Notes: generated by a model not told the origin, from the letters alone. DNA of 64,000 nucleotides from Nitrosomonas sp. (GCA_031316255.1 JALDQW010000001.1:806001-870000); one strand, 5' to 3'; positions 18,618 to 28,200 are shown, numbered from the stretch's first letter. Numbers and translations are program-made.

Positions 18618-19325
18618 TTAGTGGAAATTATTCGCCCGCAAGGCGGCGTCGTTGATGCATATCTGCTCGCGCGTATAATCCAGCATGCCGCAGTTTCTGA
18701 AATTGTTCTTGATGGTGCTGACCATAGAACGGCTGGCGCCGACTAGATCGGCCAGTTCTTGCTGGGTCAGGAAAATTTCCTGAGAATAGCCGTGCGTGCA
18801 ACGCACGCCAAACAGCTGCGCCAGTTCCAGTAACGTTGCAATAACGCGTTGTTCGACGGGTTGAGTCAGTATCATGCGCAGTTTGTGCTCGATCTGCTGC
18901 TGCCGGGTATGCATCGATTCGAAAACCAGCCATGATAAATCCGTCCGGCTGGAAATGAGTTGCCTGAAATCATCATGCCCGATCCGGTAACAAATAACCT
19001 TGTCCAACACCTGCGCGCTTTCTTCCATCGTCTGATCGGATGCATTGTATTGCAGGTGGCCGATGATACTGTCACGCGTAAGTAATGCGAGCGTCAGCGT
19101 ATTGCCCTGCAATGTAAGATACGAAAGTTTGACAATACCTTCTTTGATCCAGAAAAAATCAGTACACCGGTCTCCCTGCTGGCAAAGAAAATGCTTGCCG
19201 GGGATTTCGATTTCCCGAATGGAAGCATAATCTTTTATCCAATCTTGCAGATTTTTCTCGAAAATAGAGTGGAGTGAATCGATGGCTGCGCCGCCGTATT
19301 TGTACGATGACATGATCTGCGTCAT
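18618..19325 (-). CDS. Crp/Fnr-family transcriptional regulator
   Basis: The 235-residue protein has a cyclic-nucleotide-binding-like beta-roll (IPGKHFLCQQGDRCTDFFWIKEGIVKL), a dimerisation helix, and a C-terminal helix-turn-helix (LTQQELADLVGASRSMVSTI). The recognition helix (ASRSMVST) is Crp-like rather than the E-SR pattern of FNR. There is no N-terminal cysteine cluster, so an FeS oxygen sensor is unlikely. The effector is unknown. The IS at 17189-18548 lies downstream of it. Confidence 0.88.
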   Translation of the reverse strand: MTQIMSSYKYGGAAIDSLHSIFEKNLQDWIKDYASIREIEIPGKHFLCQQGDRCTDFFWIKEGIVKLSYLTLQGNTLTLALLTRDSIIGHLQYNASDQTMEESAQVLDKVICYRIGHDDFRQLISSRTDLSWLVFESMHTRQQQIEHKLRMILTQPVEQRVIATLLELAQLFGVRCTHGYSQEIFLTQQELADLVGASRSMVSTIKNNFRNCGMLDYTREQICINDAALRANNFH

Positions 19326-19353
19326 TTAACCTAAAACCTTAGTTGGAAGGGAT

Positions 19354-19590
19354 CTAATACTCTTTTAACTTGATATTGTCAGGTACAGTCGCAGGAAAGG
19401 ATGTTCCCTTTTCAAGTGCTGTAACGCGACTGCAGGACGCCACGGTAACGGCCTGTGGGTGAGCTTGCCAGCGCCCATGGATTGCGTTATGCCTTTGGAA
19501 AATAGAACGACTATTTCCTGCAAGGCACGCCTTGCCATGTACACTGACAAGCTCACAGAACTCGACAATATCAAATTGAAAGAGTACTAG
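19354..19590. mobile_element. MITE-like element with 27-bp imperfect terminal inverted repeats
   Basis: The left end (19354-19380) and the reverse complement of the right end (19564-19590) agree at 24 of 27 positions, sharing TACTCTTT and TTGATATTGTC. TA, or possibly CTA, flanks both sides as a candidate target duplication. The element is about 225-235 bp and contains further short inverted repeats, for example GTGAGCTTG / CAAGCTCAC. It has no transposase gene, which is the definition of a MITE. One minus-strand frame is open across the whole element, but I do not consider it a gene. Confidence 0.65.
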
Positions 19591-19623
19591 TATGCTATCA
19601 ATGTGATATTGATAGCATACTAG
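19587..19623. repeat. Perfect 16-bp palindrome, 5-nt loop
   Basis: CTAGTATGCTATCAAT and its exact reverse complement are separated by GTGAT. A run of seven T follows seven bases downstream on the plus strand (19631-19637). No plus-strand gene ends here. It abuts the right end of the MITE-like element. Confidence 0.7.
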
Positions 19624-19686
19624 AGTGCATTGTTTTTTTAATTTTTGCAATGCTGGAAAAATTAATATTAGCCAGCATGGCAACAA

Positions 19687-19735
19687 ATGAACAAAACTAC
19701 TATGCATGCACCACGCTCATAGTGGTTTTGTTCAT
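19687..19735. terminator. Long hairpin downstream of the nuclease gene
   Basis: There are two 18-base arms with one mismatch (a G-U pair in plus-strand RNA) around a 13-nt loop. It lies 29 bp after the nuclease stop on the minus strand and is followed there by TTTGTTG. It is a likely terminator or 3' stability element. A third hairpin (ATGCTGG / CCAGCAT, 19650-19678) sits next to it. Confidence 0.5.
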
Positions 19736-19763
19736 GAAAAGTATGTTATTTAATCGGTGATGA

Positions 19764-22700
19764 TTATAATAAATCAACCGCCAAAATATGCGAGCCATCT
19801 CCTGAAAACGCAATGATTTCAATATCAGTCAGTATATCGAAACCTTCTGTGTTGCTGGCAACATAGATATCGCCACCATGCTGTGTAAAAGTATACTCAC
19901 CCAGTATGCCGGAGAAAATTGCCGTGTCCACGCCCTTACCGCCAATCAGCTGGTCATCGCCCTGGTTGCCCATCAATAAATCATCACCCCGACCACCGTT
20001 TAGTAAATCGTCACCGAATCCGCCAAATAGCGTATCGTTGCCATTTTCACCAGATATCCAATCATTTCCGTTGCCCCCCCTGAGAGCGTCGCGCCCGTTG
20101 CCGCCCATGATAATGTCGTCACCGTTATCACCGTCAAACTTATCGTTTCCGGCGGTGCCCAGGATCGTATTCGAGCCATTGCCGCCATAGCCCATTGAGC
20201 CGGGAGTGGATAGTGTCATACCCAGAATAATCGGGTCATGATCGGATGTGCGAAATGGATTGAAACCATTAAACAGATCGGGATTACGGCCAAAATCAAG
20301 GTTGTAATCGAGTAAATCAGCCTCATCCGCGTTAATATGCCATTCTGTTGCACCGGTAATCTGTGATGTCAGGCTCGAATTTGACAGCGCATAGTCCAGC
20401 GTGCCAAGCTGGCCGTCAAACAAGTAAGAGTAAGGCGTTTCTGTTGAGAAATGACTGGCCAGATTAGTAAAACCAGCTGCTTCTAGCGTGGTAACAGGGT
20501 CTTCTTTTGCGTAGGCATTCAGATCGCCCAGAATCAGGAAATCGTTGTCGCCACTGTTGGTTGGGTCGCTGCTCAGCCAGGCATCGAGCGCATCGGCCGC
20601 TTTCACGCGCAATGGATTGTTATTGCCCTGACCATCGCCAATATCCGCATTGGCGCTGTCAAAAACACTGCCTTTGGATTTAAAGTGATTCACGGCGATA
20701 GTAAACCATTCGCCTGTGGATTGTTCCTCAAAAGTGACCGCCAGCGGTGCCCGGTTGGTACTCGGGCCGTCAAAAATAGTCATGCCCTCGAATCCAGCGG
20801 GTAAATTACTGTCAGTTAGGATGGCCGGCGTTGTACCCGGTGCAATGTTAACCGAGGCGGTTTTGTAAATAGCGCCCACAGAAATGGCGTCACTGACGTC
20901 AACAAATTGCTGACCCGGATTGACCCAGTCGTAAACATTCGCACCCAGCCTTGCATTGAGTTGATTGACGAGGAATTCGATTGCGTTGCCACTTGACCCA
21001 GGCTGGAAGTCATTTTCCAGTTCGACCAATCCAAGAACATCGGCATCCATATCGATAATGGTTGTTACCAGTTTTTCGGTTTGGCGCAAAAATTCTCCCT
21101 GATTGTCTGCGCCGCGTGGATCGCTGCCGTTGGCAGTTGTGTTGCCTGGCAGGTCGATTGTGGTGAAATAATTCAGTACATTCATGCTGGCCACTTTCAA
21201 CGATCCACCGACATTGTCAGGCGCAAGCGGGCGTTCGTTAACGCTGGTCACAACCGGGTCTTCCGTTGGCATAATGCGAAATATCTCATCGCCCGATCCA
21301 CCGCTGCCGCGACTGAAACGAACATTACCGGTCAAATCCATGATGGTGTCACCGCCACGGAAATGATTGGCGTCAGAAAATTCTGGCGAAGGATAAGGGA
21401 GCGGGTCTGGATTTTGAATGCTCAAACCATCGTCGAGCGCAATGGTGCGACCGGCAATCGACTCAAGATAACTCTGGTTGCCGGTTACACTCGGGTCGAA
21501 AATTTGCGTAAATTGAAAAGGACGGTCGCCTTCTGTCAGACGGATTTCGCCAAAGCGGTCATAATTAAAAAATTCACTGATTGTCAATGCCTGGTTGAAT
21601 GTGACCAGCATGCCTTCATAGGGCTCCAGGTTGGCGATTAATGTGCCATCGCTATTGGTGATGACATCGACTGTCGGCAAGCTGACATTCACGGGGTTAA
21701 TGGTTCCTGCACCGATGATTTCAATCCCTGTAGCTTCCACCTGAGTTTCGCCGAAAAACTCTGAAACGGTGCCGGTAATGCGGACTTTGTCGCCAGGATT
21801 GACATCCTGAATTTGGGTTGGGTCAAAGACAAAAATACCGTCAGAAGTTGCGCTGTCTCCATCACCAACGGCTTCCTGGACATAAAAACCATTCAGGTTG
21901 CGGCTATTATCGGCATCGATGTTTTGGAAATCACCGGTAACGATACCTTCGATAGTGACGCTTTGGTTAATCAGCGGCGATGCATCACCGCTTCCCTGGA
22001 TGGTATAAATCGCGGTCAATTCAGCCGGTGGCGGTGGCGGCGTGACAAAATTTGCCTGACCCGGTGTATCATTGCCGCCAATTACGTCAAATTGACCAAT
22101 CTGAAAATCACCCGCACCATCGGGTGAACGATAAATATGTCCCGGGACAAAAGCGCCATCCGGTCCTGCTTGCGTGGTGCTGTAAACCTGGTCGCCACTG
22201 CCTATGGTTTGAATCATAGCAACGGAATCGGCAATGGTTGACCAAGGTGTGGCATCCAGGACACCGTCATCGTTGGTATCGAGGTCGTCGCCGTTTGCTC
22301 CGGTAAAATCCTTGACTAACAGGTGGGTGACATTATCACTGTTTTCAAAATTGAGTGGCGTGGTCAGGTTTGCAGCACCCAGGGCGAAGGCGCTTTCTGC
22401 CGCAACAAAAAGACCGTTGGCATCGAGCGTCAAACCTGAAAGGTCTGTGACATTTTCCACTACACCACCGCCACCGGTTCCATCGCCGATTACGATATAG
22501 TAAAACCCGTCTAGTGAAGCATTGGCGTTACCGTAAAGCTCAAAATATTCATCAGCATCTGCGCCCGGTTGGTCAATACGTATTTCATTGATCGCGATAT
22601 TGGTGTGGTCTGTGACGTTGAACGCCGTGTTGGGTATTGTTTGACGGATGGAATTATCGCCTGTCCAATTGGTTTTGTCGCCGATCGCGGCCAGCAATGC

Positions 22701-23159
22701 TGCTTTGGTATCTGAAGTGGGTCCAACGTAGACCGCGTTGTCGATTTCGTCCAGGGCGACTGCAGTTTCACCATTCACCAGGCCAGACGGAAGCGCTGAT
22801 GTATTGGAATTAGTCGCATCGGACTGCCAAACGCCGGCGCCTTCGCTGTTGACAGCATATAAGAACGTCGGGTTAGTTTCATCACCCTGATAGGCGAGAA
22901 TTTGATCGCCACTTGCTGAGAAAAGCACGCTGGATACAGCGGGGTTGATTACAGTTCCGGCAGAAACAGGCGCCGGAGCAATCCAGGAAAATGTGCCTTC
23001 AGTACTTCTGAAGGCATTTGTGCTTAACCAACCATTGTCGGTGAATTTGATTTCCGTACCCACTTCTAAATCGACGAGTGACACAAATGCAAATTCATCT
23101 GGATTATCAAAATTAAAACCGATTATTGCGATATCGCCTGCTGATAGTACTGTAGCCAT
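19764..23159 (-). CDS. ExeM/NucH-type extracellular nuclease with RTX repeats
   Basis: This is a 1131-residue acidic secreted protein. Parts in order: an N-terminal beta domain (about 1-185), a lamin-tail-like domain (NIAINEIRIDQPGADADEYF), an OB-fold (about 385-500), and an endonuclease/exonuclease/phosphatase core with KVASMNVLNYF, LGLVELEN, AVNHFKSKG, LILGDLNAYAKED and the catalytic SDHDP. The C-terminus (about 1005-1095) holds nonapeptide Ca2+-binding repeats (GGNGNDWISGENGNDTL). No Sec signal is present; the RTX tail predicts type I secretion. The transporter is not in the window. It would digest extracellular DNA for phosphate or other nutrients. A weak PHO-box candidate lies upstream. 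Confidence 0.9.
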   Translation of the reverse strand: MATVLSAGDIAIIGFNFDNPDEFAFVSLVDLEVGTEIKFTDNGWLSTNAFRSTEGTFSWIAPAPVSAGTVINPAVSSVLFSASGDQILAYQGDETNPTFLYAVNSEGAGVWQSDATNSNTSALPSGLVNGETAVALDEIDNAVYVGPTSDTKAALLAAIGDKTNWTGDNSIRQTIPNTAFNVTDHTNIAINEIRIDQPGADADEYFELYGNANASLDGFYYIVIGDGTGGGGVVENVTDLSGLTLDANGLFVAAESAFALGAANLTTPLNFENSDNVTHLLVKDFTGANGDDLDTNDDGVLDATPWSTIADSVAMIQTIGSGDQVYSTTQAGPDGAFVPGHIYRSPDGAGDFQIGQFDVIGGNDTPGQANFVTPPPPPAELTAIYTIQGSGDASPLINQSVTIEGIVTGDFQNIDADNSRNLNGFYVQEAVGDGDSATSDGIFVFDPTQIQDVNPGDKVRITGTVSEFFGETQVEATGIEIIGAGTINPVNVSLPTVDVITNSDGTLIANLEPYEGMLVTFNQALTISEFFNYDRFGEIRLTEGDRPFQFTQIFDPSVTGNQSYLESIAGRTIALDDGLSIQNPDPLPYPSPEFSDANHFRGGDTIMDLTGNVRFSRGSGGSGDEIFRIMPTEDPVVTSVNERPLAPDNVGGSLKVASMNVLNYFTTIDLPGNTTANGSDPRGADNQGEFLRQTEKLVTTIIDMDADVLGLVELENDFQPGSSGNAIEFLVNQLNARLGANVYDWVNPGQQFVDVSDAISVGAIYKTASVNIAPGTTPAILTDSNLPAGFEGMTIFDGPSTNRAPLAVTFEEQSTGEWFTIAVNHFKSKGSVFDSANADIGDGQGNNNPLRVKAADALDAWLSSDPTNSGDNDFLILGDLNAYAKEDPVTTLEAAGFTNLASHFSTETPYSYLFDGQLGTLDYALSNSSLTSQITGATEWHINADEADLLDYNLDFGRNPDLFNGFNPFRTSDHDPIILGMTLSTPGSMGYGGNGSNTILGTAGNDKFDGDNGDDIIMGGNGRDALRGGNGNDWISGENGNDTLFGGFGDDLLNGGRGDDLLMGNQGDDQLIGGKGVDTAIFSGILGEYTFTQHGGDIYVASNTEGFDILTDIEIIAFSGDGSHILAVDLL
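23079..23096 (-). promoter_or_regulatory. Weak candidate PHO box before the nuclease gene (at 23279-23296)
   Basis: The true location is 23279-23296; the coordinates in this entry are shifted by 200, so use the corrected entry that follows. It is retained only to flag the correction. Confidence 0.02.
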
Positions 23160-23472
23160 TTTTGAAAACTCCTAACCGATATATTGTTAAAACTATTGAA
23201 ATAGATGTAAAACATCGCGTTGCAAAACTGTGCATCTTTCGTGTGCACATTCATTGCAATATATTTTGGCGGCCAAAAATGACAAAAAAGTGACGTTATA
23301 TAGTTTTTTTGTTAACCAATTGACTGTATTAATTTTGGTTATTCCAAGTCGGATATTCACTATTATGGGCCAGGGAGATCAAAAAAAATCAGCGCGGTGC
23401 TAAACGTCATTTTCCTGTCACATAATTGATTTATCGTATCGATCGTTAATCATCTTGCCGGAGGACGGATCA
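23160..23472. other. Divergent intergenic region
   Basis: This region separates the nuclease (minus) from the acyltransferase fusion (plus). Apart from the weak PHO-box candidate it holds AT-rich sequence and no gene. Confidence 0.4.
23279..23296 (-). promoter_or_regulatory. Weak candidate PHO box before the nuclease gene
   Basis: On the minus strand this reads ACGTCACTTTTTTGTCAT, two GTCA half-sites 11 bp apart. It matches about 11 of 18 positions of the enterobacterial PHO consensus. A CAAAAT hexamer follows 10 bases downstream, the same layout as at pstS. It lies 120 bp before the nuclease start. Confidence 0.3.
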
Positions 23473-25230
23473 ATGATCGATGTGGATACCTTGTTAAATA
23501 ATTACTTTCAGAATACAGATGAAAATCCCGATCGGCCGTTATTCAAGACAGCTTCTTCCATTTTGAAAAAACTGGTTCATCAGGACGAAATCAACCAGTT
23601 TATCGAAACGCACCGGCATTTGGTGGGACTGGAATTTAATGATGCGGTTTTAGAGCATTTCAATTTTACGTTTCAGGTTTCCGGTAAAGACCGGTCGCGT
23701 ATCCCTGATCAGGGCCGCGTATTAATAGTTGCCAATCACCCCTTGGGCTCGCTGGACGGGTTGGCTTTGCTCAAGCTGGTATCCGAAATCAGAACGGATG
23801 TGAGGATAGTCGCAACAACACTGCTCGATTGCATTGATCCATTAAAAGACCTGTTTCTTTCGGTTGATAATTTTCCAAAAACAGCAAAAGCGCATGACCA
23901 GATAATCCAAATCATTGGTGCATTGGAAGCAGAACAGGCCGTTATCATGTTTCCGACGGGAGAAGTGTCCCGGATCCGGCCAACCGGCATTCGAGACGGC
24001 AAGTGGAGCCCAGGTTTTCTGTCACTGGCGAAAAAAACCAAAGCGCCAATTTTGCCGGTCTATATCGGCGGCAAGAATTCTCCGCTTTTTTATGGCCTGT
24101 CGAGTATATACAAGCCGCTCGGGACGATGATGCTGGTCAACGAAATGTTCAATCACAAAGATCACGAGATCAGTTTTCGAATCGGCAAGCTGATTCCCTG
24201 GGATTCCATAGCGGCGATAGATTTGCCGAAAAAAGCGATTGCCAAGTTAATGCGCAAGCAGGTTTATCTGCTGGGCAAAAAGAAGAAAAAGGAATTGTTC
24301 AAGCCTGTAGAAAATATCGTTCATTCAGCCAAAACCAAACTCATCCGCAAGGAACTCAAGGAGTCGTTGATGATCGGTAAAACGCAGGATGGCAAACATA
24401 TCTATCTGTTTGACTATATTCCCAATTCCAGCGTAATGCGCGAAATCGGGCGGTTGCGGGAGCTATCTTTTCGCGAGGTGCAGGAAGGCACGGGCAATGC
24501 CCTGGATGTCGACAGTTATGACCGTTATTACCGTCACCTGATTTTATGGGATGAAGACGAGTTGGAGATTATCGGCTCCTACCGTATTGGTGAAGTGCGC
24601 GATATCCTGCGTGAATATGGCGAGATAGGGTTGTATACAAACAGTTTGTTCAAATTTGACCCTGCTTTCAGACCTGTCCTTGAGAATGCCATTGAGCTGG
24701 GCCGCAGTTTCATACAGCCCAGATACCAGGGAAAACGCAGCCTGGATTACCTGTGGTACGGTATTGGCGCATACCTGCATCAACATCCCGAGATCAAGTA
24801 TTTGTTGGGTCCGGTGTCGATGAGTAAATCCTGGCCTGACGCCGCACAGAAAATGATTGCCGGATTTTATACGGCACTGTTTAGTGCTGACAGAAAACTA
24901 TCTGAACCCAGGCTGCCGTTTCGTTTTGATATGACAGATGATTTTGCAGCATTTGGAAAAATCGCAAGTGAAAGCGAGTATAAGAAGGCTTATTCGGTTT
25001 TGAAGGAAAGGCTGGATGATTGGGGCGTTAAGGTGCCGGTACTGTATAAACAGTATGTAGAGTTGTGTCAGCCCGGTGGCTGCGAATTCCTGGGATTCAA
25101 TATCGATCCGAAGTTTTCGGACTGTGTGGACGCGTTGATTCTGGTGCATATCAATACCATTAAGGAAAAGAAATATCAACGCTATATCGAAAGCCATGGA
25201 TTGCTGCCGCGCAATCTGAATTCTGCCTAG
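23473..25230 (+). CDS. Lysophospholipid acyltransferase fused to an OlsB-like N-acyltransferase
   Basis: The ATG at 23473 has GGAGG 9 bases upstream. The first half (about 30-275) is a PlsC-type acyltransferase with VANHPLGSLDGLAL (HX4D variant), FPTGEVSR and PVYIGG. The second half (about 320-580) is a hemolysin/OlsB-type GNAT-like domain with RELSFREVQEGTG, YDRYYRHLILWD, SLFKFDPAF and ELGRSFIQPRYQGKRSLDYLWYGIGAYL. Such OlsF-like fusions can make ornithine or other amino-acid lipids in one polypeptide, which are phosphorus-free. Substrate assignment is inference. It is a single gene, divergent from the nuclease. Confidence 0.85.
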   Translation: MIDVDTLLNNYFQNTDENPDRPLFKTASSILKKLVHQDEINQFIETHRHLVGLEFNDAVLEHFNFTFQVSGKDRSRIPDQGRVLIVANHPLGSLDGLALLKLVSEIRTDVRIVATTLLDCIDPLKDLFLSVDNFPKTAKAHDQIIQIIGALEAEQAVIMFPTGEVSRIRPTGIRDGKWSPGFLSLAKKTKAPILPVYIGGKNSPLFYGLSSIYKPLGTMMLVNEMFNHKDHEISFRIGKLIPWDSIAAIDLPKKAIAKLMRKQVYLLGKKKKKELFKPVENIVHSAKTKLIRKELKESLMIGKTQDGKHIYLFDYIPNSSVMREIGRLRELSFREVQEGTGNALDVDSYDRYYRHLILWDEDELEIIGSYRIGEVRDILREYGEIGLYTNSLFKFDPAFRPVLENAIELGRSFIQPRYQGKRSLDYLWYGIGAYLHQHPEIKYLLGPVSMSKSWPDAAQKMIAGFYTALFSADRKLSEPRLPFRFDMTDDFAAFGKIASESEYKKAYSVLKERLDDWGVKVPVLYKQYVELCQPGGCEFLGFNIDPKFSDCVDALILVHINTIKEKKYQRYIESHGLLPRNLNSA

Positions 25231-25930
25231 GCGGCTGTCCGAGAATAGTGACCGTAGCGATACAAACTATTTTGAGACAGATTTCTCCAATATTTGCGGC
25301 GAATAGTTACTCTATTTAATCGAGACTTAAATATTCACAAGTATTTGATATAAATCATAAATATACTATTGACGCTGTTCAAAACGACCAGAAAATGCTA
25401 AAATGATCGCTTGGTTCTGGTCAAAATGGTGATTTATCGATGCTCACACCCAGCAAAGCTTTTCATCAACCCAATTTGTTTGAAACAGACCTGTTGTTGC
25501 AGCTAGATCCCGCTGATCCGCTGCTCAAACTATCACCGTTACTCCCTGGCATACCTTTGACGAAGCGTTTAGTGTTCATTACACCGAGGACGTTGTGCGG
25601 CGAGCAAGCCGATTCGTTTGATAGTTGGGTTGCTGATCCTCAAGCAATTGGAGAACTTGAGCAATGAAGCCGTGGTATTGCAGTAGAAGCGCAATCCCTA
25701 CTACCAGGCTTTTATGGCATGCAAGAATTCCAACGGAAACTGCCTTGCCATAGCACGGAACTGGTCCATTTTCGCAAGCGCATTGGCGCCGAAGGTTTAG
25801 AGCACATATTCCGGATGAGCGTTGGCTTGCATGGCAAAGCGGCGCTGAAAGATGCGGTGCGTTCTTCAAAAATGTATTTGGATTTGAAGCCTCAAGTGCG
25901 ATATTCTTCTAACTGTTACTGAATTGCGCG
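25231..25930 (+). pseudogene. IS5-family transposase remnant (N-terminal half)
   Basis: Fragments of one IS5-type transposase occur in three frames: LFETDLLLQLDPADPLLKL from 25441, TPWHTFDEAFSVHYTEDV and LLILKQLENLSNEAVVLQ in the middle, and MQEFQRKLPCHSTELVHF with ISVGLHGKAALKDAV-type sequence at 25719-25860. Frameshifts and stops separate them and the catalytic C-terminal half is absent. A CTGTCCGAGAATAG sequence just after the preceding stop may be the left IS end. The remainder up to 26106 is AT-rich and featureless. Confidence 0.8.
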
Positions 25931-26106
25931 AAACAGTAACCGAAAATTCTTGTTCTTGAATTCCATTTAATTTAATCAGAGAGTATATCTTCAATAATAG
26001 TATGAAGTAATCATAATTTATCTTATTTATTAACATTGCTGATGTAATTGATTATGTTTGTTCTTTTTTAAACTGATGAAAAATTTTTAAGAGAGAATGC
26101 CGCTTT

Positions 26107-28200
26107 ATGGCCATGTGTTTAAATATTAAAGACTATTTGCTTATTGCCTTAAAAAATCTTCCTATATGGATTCAAGTATTTCCATTAAATATGCTTCTGG
26201 CGGCCACTACCTGCGCAGCAGGTATTCCAATACTCAATGAAATAGAAGTGCGCGCCAATGGCAGAGAATTACTCGGTGTAGCCAATTCAGCTAATGAAGG
26301 TATCGTCTTAAAAGAACAGCTAGATCAGCGTACCGTATATCGCCCGGGAGAATTACTGGAGACTGTTCCGGGTTTGATCGTTACTCAACATAGTGGCGAA
26401 GGCAAGGCAAATCAATATTTTATGCGCGGATTCAATCTTGATCACGGAACCGATTTAAGAATTGTTGTCGATGGCATGCTGGTCAATCAACGCTCGCACG
26501 GACATGGACAAGGGTGGGCAGATACCAATTTCGTGATTCCTGAGCTCATCAATAGTCTGCACTATCAGAAAGGACCCTATTATGCCGATCAAGGTGATTT
26601 TTCTTCTGCTGGAGCGGTTGACATGCGTTACGTCAATAAACTACCTATGGGTATCGCCAGTTTTAGCGCCGGACAACAAGGTTTTATACGTGGGTTAGTT
26701 GCGAAATCGCATTCAGTTGGCGGCGGTGATTTTTTATATGCGTTGGAACTGTTAAAGAAAGATGGTCCCTGGGTGAACAAAGAACAGTTCAGAAAATTCA
26801 ACGGTGTCGTGCGTTACAGCCACAATACCGGGAAAACCAAATTCAATATTACTGCGATGGGTTATGGTGGTCGGTGGAATTCAACTGACCAGATTCCTCA
26901 ACGCGCCATCGACAACAACCTTATTTCACGATTGGATACCATAGACCCAAGTGATGGCGGGGAAGCACACCGTTTTAGCCTATCGAGCGCGCTTGAACGC
27001 AATAGCCGCTACGGGCTTACCAAGGTTAGTCTATATACCTTGCATACAAATCTTGCATTATTTTCTAATTTTACTTATTTTCTGGGGGATCCGCTCAATG
27101 GTGACCAGTTTCTGCAAAACGACAAACGTTTCCAATCAGCATTTGATTTAAGTCATGCCTGGATAAATAATTTCGCCGGGCTTGCACTTGAAAATACGGT
27201 GGGATTCCAGTTCCAGAATGATGTCATCGACAACGGCTTGCTAAGCACAAAACAACGCCAGAAATTATCCACTACGCGCAAAGATCACATTCTGGAAAAC
27301 AGTGTTGCCATATACTATCAAAACGGCGTGCAATGGCTTGAAAAATTTCGAACAGTAGCGGGTGTGCGCAGTGACTTTTACTGGTTTGACGTAAATAGCA
27401 ATCTGGACTCAAATTCAGGTACTGTTTATGACAGCATGACCAATCCAAAACTAAGCCTGATTTTTGGCCCATGGTTTAAGACCGAATATTATTTCAATTA
27501 CGGAAGCAGTTTTCATAGTAACGACGCACGCGGCACCACAACCACTATAGATCCCAAAACCGGTGCGCCGATTGACAAGGTAAGCCCCCTGGTTCGCGCT
27601 ACAGGTATAGAAGCCGGGCTTCGAACAGAAATCCTGTCCGGTTTGCAAGCTGCGCTTTCTTTTTTTCGATTGGATATCGATTCTGAGTTATTGTTCGTTG
27701 GAGATGCAGGCACTACTATTGCAACCCGACCAAGCACTCGGGAAGGTTTTGAGATCTCGACCTTTTACAAACCGTCAGACTGGCTAACAATAGATCTTGA
27801 CTACGCGTTTACGAAAGCCCGATTTTCCGATTTTGATCCTGTAGGCAGTTATTTACCGCAAGCTGTACAAGGCGTCGGCAAGGCTGCCGTTGCTTTTGAT
27901 CACCTAGGGCCTTTCTTTGGCAGCCTGCAATTTCGTTATTTCGGTAAGCGCCCGCTCATTGAAGACAATAGCGTTCGTTCAAAGCCCACCATCACTTTAA
28001 ATGGCCAACTGGGATATAGGATAGGTAATAAAATCCAAATCATGCTGCAGGCGTTTAATGTACTGAATTCACATGATCATGCCATTGACTATTTCTATAC
28101 ATCCAGATTACCTGGGGAACCGGCCCAAGGTATTGATGACAAACATTTTCATCCAATCGAAACACGATCGCTCAGAGCGAGTATCATTGCCAATTTCTAA
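26107..28200 (+). CDS. TonB-dependent outer-membrane receptor
   Basis: The protein has 697 residues with a hydrophobic N-terminal signal region. The plug domain (about 60-200) has RPGELLETVPGLIVTQHSGEGKANQYFMRGFNLDHGTDLRIVVDGM, and then a 22-strand-type barrel ends in an aromatic terminal residue (SIIANF). A His-rich plug loop (RSHGHGQGWAD) is notable. The substrate is not evident. It lies upstream of nikR and facing the urease cluster, which together with the His-rich loop makes nickel or another metal complex a fair guess. The ATG at 26107 has only a modest RBS. Confidence 0.85.
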   Translation: MAMCLNIKDYLLIALKNLPIWIQVFPLNMLLAATTCAAGIPILNEIEVRANGRELLGVANSANEGIVLKEQLDQRTVYRPGELLETVPGLIVTQHSGEGKANQYFMRGFNLDHGTDLRIVVDGMLVNQRSHGHGQGWADTNFVIPELINSLHYQKGPYYADQGDFSSAGAVDMRYVNKLPMGIASFSAGQQGFIRGLVAKSHSVGGGDFLYALELLKKDGPWVNKEQFRKFNGVVRYSHNTGKTKFNITAMGYGGRWNSTDQIPQRAIDNNLISRLDTIDPSDGGEAHRFSLSSALERNSRYGLTKVSLYTLHTNLALFSNFTYFLGDPLNGDQFLQNDKRFQSAFDLSHAWINNFAGLALENTVGFQFQNDVIDNGLLSTKQRQKLSTTRKDHILENSVAIYYQNGVQWLEKFRTVAGVRSDFYWFDVNSNLDSNSGTVYDSMTNPKLSLIFGPWFKTEYYFNYGSSFHSNDARGTTTTIDPKTGAPIDKVSPLVRATGIEAGLRTEILSGLQAALSFFRLDIDSELLFVGDAGTTIATRPSTREGFEISTFYKPSDWLTIDLDYAFTKARFSDFDPVGSYLPQAVQGVGKAAVAFDHLGPFFGSLQFRYFGKRPLIEDNSVRSKPTITLNGQLGYRIGNKIQIMLQAFNVLNSHDHAIDYFYTSRLPGEPAQGIDDKHFHPIETRSLRASIIANF

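Noticed and set aside
19354-19707. 117-codon minus-strand frame
   Set aside because: It runs through the MITE-like element and hairpins. The open frame is explained by the repeat, and no RBS is seen.
19906-20190. Long plus-strand frame opposite the nuclease repeats
   Set aside because: It is the antisense shadow of the Gly/Asp-rich RTX repeats, which read as Pro/Ser-rich on the other strand.
23079-23096. PHO-box entry listed at these coordinates
   Set aside because: Coordinate slip of 200 bases. The site is at 23279-23296; 23079-23096 is inside the nuclease coding sequence and holds no such site.
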